From positions 1-43,014 of the forward strand of contig PNNR01000051.1 in NCBI GenBank assembly GCA_013824375.1: a DNA stretch of 43,014 nt. The letters run 5' to 3'. Shown here piece after piece: positions 33,847 to 41,583 of this stretch (its first letter is position 1; each line of letters opens with the position of its first letter). The notes beneath the pieces were generated by a model that had not been told where the DNA came from, searched no databases, and was given only the letters and a program-made list of their open reading frames with translations. Source of the DNA: Clostridiales bacterium. GTDB lineage: Bacteria; Bacillota; Clostridia; Christensenellales; CAG-138. Position numbers and translations under genes: made by a program.

Positions 33847-33872
33847 GCAACGAGACCGTTCAATTTACATAG

Positions 33873-33889
33873 CGGTAAAACCGTTTTTT
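33873..33889 (+). terminator. Weak terminator after the P-loop gene
   Basis: CGGT (33873-33876) pairs with ACCG (33880-33883), followed by six T (33884-33889). The stem is short. Confidence 0.45.
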
Positions 33890-33978
33890 ACACTCGTCTT
33901 TTTTGAAGGCTACGGCAGGAAAGCTGCGATCTACATAAAGCAAACAGAATACTCAGCAGAAAAGGAACCGGAAACACC

Positions 33979-35454
33979 ATGCGTTACCTGAGCACGCGAG
34001 GCGGTGAGCCAGTAATCGCTGCGGAAGCGATTGTTCGCGGCATCAGCCCCTCCGGCGGACTGTATGTACCCGAGTCGTATCCCACAATTGATTGGAACAA
34101 CGGCGTGCGCGGCGGCTATCTAGCAACCGCGCACCGCGTCATGCAGGCGTATCTGCCCGAGACCGACTCCACCGATCTTTCGCGTATGATCGCCGCGGCT
34201 TACGGTAGTTTTGACCACGCGGACGTCACACCTGTTGTCAAACTCACGGAACGCGAGCACGTATTGGAACTCTGGCACGGGCCGACGATGGCGTTTAAAG
34301 ACGTCGCGCTCCAGATACTGCCGCATCTGATGCGCAGTTCATTGCGTCAGACAGGTGAGACGAAGCAAGTCTATATTCTTGTCGCCACATCCGGCGATAC
34401 GGGCAAGGCAGCGCTCGAAGGTTTTCGGGATGTCGAAGGTACGCGCGTGTTGGTGTTCTATCCGCACGGCGGCGTCAGCGAGGCGCAGCGCCTCCAGATG
34501 GTCACACAGGAAGGCGAAAACGTCGATGTCTGCGCCGTCTACGGCAACTTTGACGACGCGCAGACGGGCGTGAAGCAAATATTCGCCAACGCTGAGATTG
34601 CGCAGCAGATTGACGAAAAGGGTTGGCGGCTTTCCAGCGCGAACTCGATCAACTTCGGCAGGCTTCTGCCGCAGATCGTGTACTATTTCACGAGCTACCA
34701 GACGCTTGTTGCGCGCGGAGAGATCCAGCCGGGCGAAAAGGTCAACTTCTGCGTGCCGACAGGCAACTTCGGCGATATCCTCGCGGGTGAATATGCGCGC
34801 AGGATGGGGTTGCCTGTGCACAAACTCATCTGCGCTTCCAATCGCAACAACGTACTGACGGACTTCTTCGAGAGCGGTGTCTACGACGAAAACCGCCCGT
34901 TCTATCAGAGCATGAGCTGCTCGATCGATATCCTGATTTCCTCCAACCTCGAACGCCTGCTCTTCGAGCTCGCGAACCGGGACGACGCGCTGGTGCGCGA
35001 ATGGATGCAGGGGTTGAAAGAGAAGGGCATGTATGCCCTGCCGCAGCGTGCGCTGGACGAGCTGAAGCAGACGTTCTCCGCGGGCTGGTGCACGGAAGAG
35101 GACACGCTGGAGACGATCAAGCGCGTTTTTGACGAGACGGGCTACCTCATGGATCCGCATACGGCGGTTGCGCAGTGCGTCTATGAACGCTATGCGGAAA
35201 AGACTGGGGACACGACTAGGACGGTGCTGCTCTCTACCGCGAATCCGTATAAGTTCGCAAGCGACGTGCTTGGCGCGTTTGAACAGGCGGGCGAGGATGA
35301 TTTTGTGAATGCGGATCGGCTCAACGCGCTGACAAACGCTCCGATTCCCAGAGGCATGAGCGAGCTTCTTGGCAAGCCGGAACGTCATCATGATGTTTGC
35401 ACGCTTGAAGACATGCCAAATCGAGTGTTAGGTCCGATTCTCAACGGGAAGTAA
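33979..35454 (+). CDS. thrC: Threonine synthase
   Basis: A pyridoxal-phosphate enzyme converting O-phosphohomoserine to threonine. The 491 residues belong to the longer (type 1, E. coli/yeast-like) class. The opening MRYLSTRGG, the PLP lysine K107 in GPTMAFKDVALQ, the phosphate-binding VATSGDTGKAALEGF, and SSANSINFGRLLPQI, here as LSSANSINFGRLLPQ, are all present. No homoserine kinase or dehydrogenase gene is near. Its TAA stop overlaps the ATG of the next gene by one base. (Stop codon 35452-35454.). Confidence 0.96.
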   Translation: MRYLSTRGGEPVIAAEAIVRGISPSGGLYVPESYPTIDWNNGVRGGYLATAHRVMQAYLPETDSTDLSRMIAAAYGSFDHADVTPVVKLTEREHVLELWHGPTMAFKDVALQILPHLMRSSLRQTGETKQVYILVATSGDTGKAALEGFRDVEGTRVLVFYPHGGVSEAQRLQMVTQEGENVDVCAVYGNFDDAQTGVKQIFANAEIAQQIDEKGWRLSSANSINFGRLLPQIVYYFTSYQTLVARGEIQPGEKVNFCVPTGNFGDILAGEYARRMGLPVHKLICASNRNNVLTDFFESGVYDENRPFYQSMSCSIDILISSNLERLLFELANRDDALVREWMQGLKEKGMYALPQRALDELKQTFSAGWCTEEDTLETIKRVFDETGYLMDPHTAVAQCVYERYAEKTGDTTRTVLLSTANPYKFASDVLGAFEQAGEDDFVNADRLNALTNAPIPRGMSELLGKPERHHDVCTLEDMPNRVLGPILNGK

Positions 35455-36735
35455 TGTTATTCAAGATGTTTCGACAGGGGATTGACTTTCATACAAAGAA
35501 AGAAGCGATGATTACGAACTACAGGAAGCCTGATCTTTCAACCATCACCATCATACTCTGCTTAGTCATCGTCGTAGTGCTTTCGCTGTTCATGGTGTTC
35601 ACAACCGGGCAGCGCGAGAAGACGGACAAGCTTGATACCGGCGCGCTGCAGGAGCTTGCCGATACAATCCACTCGCAATATTTCTTCTATGAAGACAAAG
35701 AGCTAGATAGACAAGCTGCTGGATGCTGCGATGCGCGGCATGATCAGCAAGCTTGACGATCCTTATGCACAGTATTTCACAGAGGAAGAGTATCAGGAGC
35801 TATTGACCAATAACGCGGGTGATTATGTCGGCATCGGCATTACCATTCAGGCGCCGGACGATATGGGAGCTCTTGTACAGAACGTCTACAGCGGCGCTCC
35901 GGCAGATCAGGCGGGCATCCGCAAAGGCGATATCATCACGCAAGTCAATGGAAAGGCAACCGCTGGAAAGAGCCTTGACGAGGTAATCACGTATTTTTCG
36001 GACGATTCTGCCGTTCCCGATGAGCTTGTATATCTGCGTGATGGATCGTTGACGACGGTCAGTGTGCTGCGAGCGGAAATTCATATCATTCGCGTCAGTT
36101 CAAACGTGCTCAATGGAAGCATTGGTTATTTACGCATTACGGAATTCAATGGCAGTGTAGCGACAGATTTTTCCAATGCGGTTGCCGAATTCCAGGAGCA
36201 GGGTATTGAGAATATGATCGTCGACCTTCGAGATAATCCCGGCGGTGGGTTGAACGAAGTGCTCAACGTCGCGTATACGATGATCCCCGAAGACAAGGTC
36301 ATCGTGAGCATCCGTTCCAAGAACGGCGATGAGGATATCTACCGATCCGAGGGGGGAGAAAAGCTTACGATGCGCATCGTGGTACTTGTCAACGGCAATT
36401 CCGCATCGGCAAGCGAGCTTCTTGCCGGCGCGCTGCAGGATTATGATCTAGCAACCATCGTTGGCACGCAAACGTTCGGAAAAGGTATTGTGCAGAGTTA
36501 CTTCCACCTGAGCGGACAAAACGGTTGGGCAAAGATGACAACAGACGCATACTATACGCCGAACGGCGTGTGTATTCAAGGTATCGGAATCACGCCGGAT
36601 ATCGTGATCGACTTGCCGGAAGATCTGAAAAATTCGGCGATCGAATTGCTTGATCCGGCCAAGGATGCGCAACTTCAGGCAGCTATTAATGTGTTTTCTC
36701 AACAAGCATATTTTCCGAAGACTACCATTCGCTGA
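35454..36735 (+). pseudogene. S41 family C-terminal processing protease, frameshifted
   Basis: A CtpA-type serine protease exported by a single N-terminal helix (TIIILCLVIVVVLSLFMVF). The first frame runs from ATG 35454 (or ATG 35508) to 35756 and drifts out of sense after KELD near 35708; the +1 frame takes over with DKLLDAAMRGMISKLDDPY from 35710. Dropping one A (35709) restores a continuous S41 protein of about 426 residues. Downstream are a PDZ domain (GIGITIQAP to QVNGKA) and the protease core with NGNSASASELLAGALQD and the lysine in TFGKGIVQS. The catalytic part is intact. Either a real inactivation or a one-base consensus error. It overlaps thrC by one base. Confidence 0.85.
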
Positions 36736-36772
36736 AATACATCCATCTTATTCAATTTAAGGAGAAATCAAT

Positions 36773-38016
36773 ATGTTTCGAATTCGTGACATTTCCTTGG
36801 CAAAACAGGGCGAACAGAAGATAGAGTGGGTACGCCGCAATATGCCGATTTTAAACGGCATTCGCTCGACTTTTGAAAAGGATTTGCCGTTCAAGGGGTT
36901 AAAAGTTGCTCTTTCGATCCATTTGGAGGCGAAAACCGCCTATCTTTGCCGCGTGCTTGCGGCAGGCGGCGCAGAGATGTTCGTCACCGGCAGCAACCCG
37001 CTCTCTACGCAGGACGACATCGTTGCGGCGCTGGCTGCTGGCGGCATCAACGTCTTTGCCCTGCACGGCGCGACGAAGCAGGAGTACGAAGAGTGCATCG
37101 AGAGCGTTTTGATGGCGAACCGGACATCATCATCGACGATGGCGGCGATCTGGTACATGCGATACACACGAAATTTCCTCATTTAATCGGTAAGATTCTT
37201 GGCGGATGCGAAGAGACTACTACAGGCATTGTGCGTCTTGTCGCGATGGATAAGTCCAAAGAACTGCGCTTTCCGATGTTCGCGGTCAACAACGCGGACT
37301 GCAAGCATCTCTTCGACAATCGCTATGGTACGGGCCAGAGCGTCTTTGACAGCATCGACAGTACGACCAATCTCGTTATCGCGGGTAAAACTGTCGTTGT
37401 TGCGGGCTATGGATGGTGCGGCAAGGGCGTAGCAATGCGCGCAAAAGGTCTCGGCGCCGCCGTGATCGTCACGGAAGTCGATCCCATCAAAGCGATCGAG
37501 GCTGTCATGGACGGCTTTGCCGTGATGCCGATGATTGAGGCAGCTAAACTCGGCGACGTGTTTGTCACCGTAACGGGAGATATCAAGGTCATCGACGAAC
37601 CAGAGTTTATGGTTATGAAAGATGGAGCGATCCTGACCAACGCGGGCCACTTTGATGTGGAAGTCAACGTACACCGGCTTGCCGAGATCGCGATCGACAA
37701 ACAGGAGATGCGAAAGAACATCGTAGGCTTTGAGCTGCCGAACGGCCGTTGGCTGAACGTGATCGGCGAAGGCCGACTGGTCAATCTTGCTGCGGGCGAC
37801 GGACATCCTGCTGAGATCATGGACATGAGCTTCGGAATTCAGGCGCTCTGCGCGCGCTATGTCGCGGATCAACGCGGACAGCTCGAACCGAAACTCTACG
37901 CGGTTCCGCAGGAGATCGATCGAGAAGTAGCGATGCGCAAACTCACAGCGCTCGGCGTAAAAATCGACACGCTCACGAATGAGCAGGAAGCGTATCTGGC
38001 GAGCTGGAATGTCTGA
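36773..38016 (+). pseudogene. ahcY: S-adenosylhomocysteinase, frameshifted
   Basis: Hydrolyses S-adenosylhomocysteine to adenosine and homocysteine, relieving product inhibition of methyltransferases. Frame one (36773 to about 37113) gives the N-terminus MFRIRDISLAKQGEQKIEW through EECIESV; frame two from about 37114 continues with GEPDIIIDDGGDLVHAIH to the end. The break is at GTTTTGATGGCGAA: one extra T in the TTTT run would read V-F-D-G-E-P-D and restore one protein of about 414 residues. The NAD-binding VVAGYGWCGKGVAMRAKG and the C-terminal LVNLAAGDGHPAEIMDMSF are intact. A homopolymer error is the simplest explanation. GGAG precedes the ATG. Confidence 0.88.
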
Positions 38017-38046
38017 TCGATACGCCGAAAGAGCCCAAATTTGTGG

Positions 38047-38075
38047 TTTACAAGGCGTTTTGAAGCTGTTAAAAT
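38047..38075 (+). promoter_or_regulatory. Promoter of the EF-G-like gene
   Basis: TTTACA (38047-38052) and TAAAAT (38070-38075), each 5 of 6 to consensus, with 17-bp spacing. About 130 bp of leader follows before the ATG at 38206. Confidence 0.6.
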
Positions 38076-38205
38076 AATATGTGGCGCGATATTTTTCCCG
38101 GACGCTGCAAATCAAAACTTCTCCTGATTCTTGGAACTGCATCCGTACCAAGCGGATTCGAAATAAGCGTATTATACGCTCAAATCATCTACAGGGGGAA
38201 CCGAA

Positions 38206-40278
38206 ATGAAGGAATTCACCGCGAAAGACATTCGTAATATCGGCGTTTTCGGGCATGGCGGCGAGGGTAAAACCACGCTGAGCGAGGCTATGCTGTTCAA
38301 TGCAGGGCTGATTGACCGCCTTGGCAAAGTTGAAAACGGCACAACCACCACCGACTTTGATCCCGAGGAGATCGCCCGCGGCATTTCCATCAACGTCGCC
38401 CTTGCTCCGCTGGAGTGGAAGAACACAAAGATCAACGTCATCGACGCACCAGGCTTCTTCGACTTTTACGGCGAAGTGACGGCTGCGATAACGTTTGCCG
38501 ACAGCGCGCTGATCGTCATCAGCGCTGTCTCCGGTCCGGTCGTCGGCGCGGAGAAGGCCATGTCCATGTGCGAGAAAGCGCATAAGGCGCGCATGATCGT
38601 CATCAATCAGCTCGATCGCGAAAACGCGAACTTCGAGAAGGTCATGGGCGAAATCAACGCAAAATTCGGACCCAGTGTGGTTCCGATTCAGCTGCCGATC
38701 ATTGAAGGCGGCGTGTTCAAGGGCTATGTGGACGTCGTCAACATGACCGGCAAACTCTTTGACGGCAAAGGCGAGAAGGAAGTTGCCATTCCCGCCGCCA
38801 TGGAGAGCCAGGCGCAGTCCTACTTCGAGAAGCTCACCGAAGCCGCTGCGGAAGCGGACGAAGAGCTAATGGAGAAATACCTCGACACATTTGAGCTTAG
38901 CCGCGAAGAGATGCTCAAGGGCCTCTCCGTTGGCGTGCAGACCGGCGTGATCACACCCGTGACTTGCGTTTCCGCAGCACAGAACATCGGCGTCGCGACG
39001 CTGCTCGACACAATCGTGAACTACCTGCCCTCCGCGGACATGGCAAAAGCACCGAACGCGAAGAGCGTTAAAACTGGTGCGGACGTCGCCGTCAAGCAGG
39101 ACGGCAAATTCGCAGCTCAGGTCATCAAGACCACGTTCGACCAGTTTGGTAAATACTCGATCGTAAAAGTCTACCGCGGCACGCTGGATATCAGTGTTGC
39201 GCTCTACAACGCCAACGCAGAGAAGGCGGAAAAGCCCACAGCTCCGGCTCTGATGCGCGGCAAGAAGACCTACCCGATGGAAAAACTGCATGCTGGCGAC
39301 ATTGGCGTTGTGCCGAAGCTTCAATACACCGCAACGGGCGACACGCTCTGCGACGCAGCCGATCCCATCGTGTTTGATGAGATCGAGTTCCCGAAACCCG
39401 CGATCTCCCTCGCGGTCACCGCGAAGAAGCAGGGCGAGGACGACAAGGTCATTTCCGGCCTCAATCGCATCAAGGAAGAAGACCCGACCATCCAGATCGA
39501 GAAGAACGCGGAAACAGGCGATGTTCTGATTCTGGGTCTTGGCGAAATGCATATCGAGGTCGTTTGCGGCAAGCTCAAGAACAAGAACAACGTGGAAGCA
39601 CAGCTCTCCGATCCGCGTATTCCGTATCGTGAAACCATCCACACCATGGCAGAAGCAGAAGGTAAGCATAAGAAGCAGTCTGGCGGCAGCGGCCAGTACG
39701 GCGTCGTTCAGATGCGCTTTGAGCCGGCTCCCGAAGGCGTGGAATACGAGTTCGTCAACGCCATCGTCGGCGGTGTTGTTCCCAAGGAGTTCATCCCTGC
39801 CGTTGAAAAAGGCCTCAAGGAAGCGCTCGTGCGCGGCGTGCTCGCAGGCTACCCGATGGTCGGCATCAAGGCAACGCTTTACGACGGAAAATATCACCCC
39901 GTCGATTCCAAGGAAGTCGCGTTCAAATCCGCCGCCCGTCTTTCCTACAAAGCGGCTTGCGTGAAGGCGAACCCGACGCTCATCGAGCCAATCTACCGCT
40001 ACGAAATCTTCGTGCCGAGCGACTACGTCGGCGCGATCAGCGGAGATCTCTCATCCCGCCGCGGACGCATGCTGGGCATGAACCCCGTGGACGGCGGTAC
40101 CGTCGTCGTTGCGGAAGCGCCTCTCTCCGAAATGTTCAAGTACGCGACGGACCTGCGCAGCATGACGCAGTCCCGCGGCTCCTTCACGAGCGAGTTTGTC
40201 CGCTATGAGGACGTCCCCGCTAACATCGCAAAGAAGATCATCGAGTCGGCGAAGAAGGAAGAAGAAGAGGAAGAGTAA
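38206..40278 (+). CDS. Elongation factor G-like GTPase (EF-G paralogue)
   Basis: A five-domain translational GTPase of 690 residues, overall EF-G-like but of the divergent second type. The P-loop is GHGGEGKTTL (16-25) instead of GHIDAGKTTT. Switch II is DAPGFFDF, so the catalytic His of the usual DTPGHVDF is Phe. The G4 motif is NQLDREN in place of NKxD. Domains III-V are recognisable, with GLGEMHIEV and SGGSGQYGVVQMRFEP, and the C-terminus is Glu-rich. Its role in translation or ribosome recycling is uncertain; canonical fusA is expected near rpsG/tuf elsewhere. GGGGG precedes the ATG. Confidence 0.9.
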   Translation: MKEFTAKDIRNIGVFGHGGEGKTTLSEAMLFNAGLIDRLGKVENGTTTTDFDPEEIARGISINVALAPLEWKNTKINVIDAPGFFDFYGEVTAAITFADSALIVISAVSGPVVGAEKAMSMCEKAHKARMIVINQLDRENANFEKVMGEINAKFGPSVVPIQLPIIEGGVFKGYVDVVNMTGKLFDGKGEKEVAIPAAMESQAQSYFEKLTEAAAEADEELMEKYLDTFELSREEMLKGLSVGVQTGVITPVTCVSAAQNIGVATLLDTIVNYLPSADMAKAPNAKSVKTGADVAVKQDGKFAAQVIKTTFDQFGKYSIVKVYRGTLDISVALYNANAEKAEKPTAPALMRGKKTYPMEKLHAGDIGVVPKLQYTATGDTLCDAADPIVFDEIEFPKPAISLAVTAKKQGEDDKVISGLNRIKEEDPTIQIEKNAETGDVLILGLGEMHIEVVCGKLKNKNNVEAQLSDPRIPYRETIHTMAEAEGKHKKQSGGSGQYGVVQMRFEPAPEGVEYEFVNAIVGGVVPKEFIPAVEKGLKEALVRGVLAGYPMVGIKATLYDGKYHPVDSKEVAFKSAARLSYKAACVKANPTLIEPIYRYEIFVPSDYVGAISGDLSSRRGRMLGMNPVDGGTVVVAEAPLSEMFKYATDLRSMTQSRGSFTSEFVRYEDVPANIAKKIIESAKKEEEEEE

Positions 40279-40291
40279 GCAGTATTTTCAT

Positions 40292-40322
40292 ACAGGGGGC
40301 GGGGATACCCGCCCTCTGTTTG
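40292..40322 (+). terminator. Terminator after the EF-G-like gene
   Basis: ACAGGGGGCGGG (40292-40303) pairs with CCCGCCCTCTGT (40308-40319) with one G-T mismatch pair and a GATA loop; only three T follow. Confidence 0.6.
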
Positions 40323-40353
40323 CGTCAATCAATATGAAACGGGGTACTGCCGT

Positions 40354-40860
40354 ATGCAGAAGATTACCGTAAGGGCGGATCGTCAGGTGACGAGCCTGTT
40401 GGATTTTGCGTTCTGGAGCAATGTAGTCGTCGTTCTTGCCGTTATCACGATCAATATCATCAATTTCCTTCGCATGAGCAGCGGGCAACCTGCTTTCGTG
40501 ACCGCCGTCGCACCGGAGATGTTCGTGATGATCAGCTTCGCTTTGGCGTTGTACTTGGGGTTTAAATGCCTGACAACGCGTGCTACAAAGAAACGGTTGA
40601 GCGCCGTATTCGTCACACTGGACGACGCTGGGATTTCAGGCTTATGTTTGCCGAACCCGACTTCGAGTAAAGAAGGCGAAACATTCATGGTAACGTATGG
40701 CGAGATCCGCACTGTAAGTGTCGAAGATGTTGCGGTGACAAAGAAGCATGTTGCGCCATCGCTAAAACTTGAGACGGCGGAACGCACCTATATTGTTCCT
40801 GCCCCGGAAGGTATAAATGAGCTAATTCGTTTGATTGCAGATCAAATGACGGCAAATTAA
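40354..40860 (+). CDS. Hypothetical two-helix membrane protein
   Basis: A 168-residue protein with two predicted membrane helices (about 21-43 and 55-72) and a C-terminal cytoplasmic-looking domain of about 90 residues rich in beta strands (AVFVTLDDAGISGLCL, FMVTYGEIRTVSVEDV, LKLETAERTYIVPAP). The pattern resembles a bacterial PH-like domain behind a helical hairpin, but I cannot assign it to a family with confidence. It follows the EF-G-like gene after a moderate terminator and is followed by a strong hairpin. Confidence 0.75.
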   Translation: MQKITVRADRQVTSLLDFAFWSNVVVVLAVITINIINFLRMSSGQPAFVTAVAPEMFVMISFALALYLGFKCLTTRATKKRLSAVFVTLDDAGISGLCLPNPTSSKEGETFMVTYGEIRTVSVEDVAVTKKHVAPSLKLETAERTYIVPAPEGINELIRLIADQMTAN

Positions 40861-40891
40861 CAACATATACGTGATAAAGTCACACGGAAAT

Positions 40892-40925
40892 CACAAGAAT
40901 CGGTTGAGCGCAACCGATTCTTGTG
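40892..40925 (+). terminator. Long perfect hairpin after the two-helix protein gene
   Basis: CACAAGAATCGGTTG (40892-40906) pairs perfectly over 15 bp with CAACCGATTCTTGTG (40911-40925) around an AGCG tetraloop. The following sequence CTATTTTC has a short T run. Likely a terminator. Confidence 0.75.
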
Positions 40926-41015
40926 CTATTTTCTGGTTAAATGATATAAACATGATTTGAAGATTTGATTTTTTAAAACGAATCAAACATGATATACATG
41001 ATTAGGAGATAATGT

Positions 41016-41507
41016 ATGCGAAAGGAAGTTTTTCATATGAAACGAATCGCAGCAATAGCTGTGAGTATAATCGTATTTGTGTTCCTCGTACAAGGTTGCG
41101 CAAATACTCCAGTGGAAGTTTCTGCCGCGACCCCGGATCTGATTGAGGTTGTTGTGCTTGAGATAGAAGCGCCAAATTTTACGCCAACACCGAAGTTAAC
41201 GCCGACTGTCCCGCCGCCCACTGTAGCACCGACCGCTACGCCTGCGACCACACCTTCCGCTGCAAATGGCACACTGCAGCTCACATTGGAACAACTGAAA
41301 CAGTACAACGGTAAGAACGGAAATCCGATTTATATTGCGGTGGACGGCGTGATTTACGACGTTACCAACGATCACCACTGGAAAACTGGCACACACGAAG
41401 GCTATTCCGGCGGGAAAGACCTAACGGATGCCATCATGAATAAATCTCCACATGGTATCAGTGTACTGGAAGGCGTACCCATCGTTGGTAAGCTGGTTAC
41501 CGGATGA
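41016..41507 (+). CDS. Lipoprotein with cytochrome b5-like domain
   Basis: A secreted lipoprotein of 163 residues. The signal peptide ends in the lipobox LVQGC, giving lipidated Cys28. A Thr/Pro-rich linker (about 50-82) follows, then a cytochrome b5-like fold (about 86-163) with LTLEQLKQYNGKNGNPIYIA, VDGVIYDVT, the first His in THEGYSGGKDLT and the second in SPHG. These fit the heme-ligand positions of short bacterial cyt b5-like domains; heme binding is inferred. Two starts are possible: ATG 41016 behind AGGAG, and ATG 41037 behind AAGGAAG; both keep the signal peptide. No redox partner gene is adjacent. Confidence 0.88.
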   Translation: MRKEVFHMKRIAAIAVSIIVFVFLVQGCANTPVEVSAATPDLIEVVVLEIEAPNFTPTPKLTPTVPPPTVAPTATPATTPSAANGTLQLTLEQLKQYNGKNGNPIYIAVDGVIYDVTNDHHWKTGTHEGYSGGKDLTDAIMNKSPHGISVLEGVPIVGKLVTG

Positions 41508-41557
41508 TTCAAGTCAAAGCTTTTGCGTTATACCAATGAATGAGCAAACGATAGTCA

Positions 41558-41582
41558 AAAAGCGCCTGTGAAGGGCGCTTTT
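41558..41582. terminator. Bidirectional terminator
   Basis: AAAAGCGCC (41558-41566) pairs with GGCGCTTTT (41574-41582) around a 7-nt loop. T runs arise on both strands, so it serves the lipoprotein gene (+) and uvrC (-), whose stop is at 41584. Confidence 0.88.
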
Positions 41583-41583
41583 G

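Noticed and set aside
34339-35391. 350-codon minus-strand frame opposite thrC
   Set aside because: It mirrors a well-conserved gene and shows no motifs or ribosome-binding site.
38866-39897. 343-codon minus-strand frame opposite the EF-G-like gene
   Set aside because: A shadow frame caused by codon usage.
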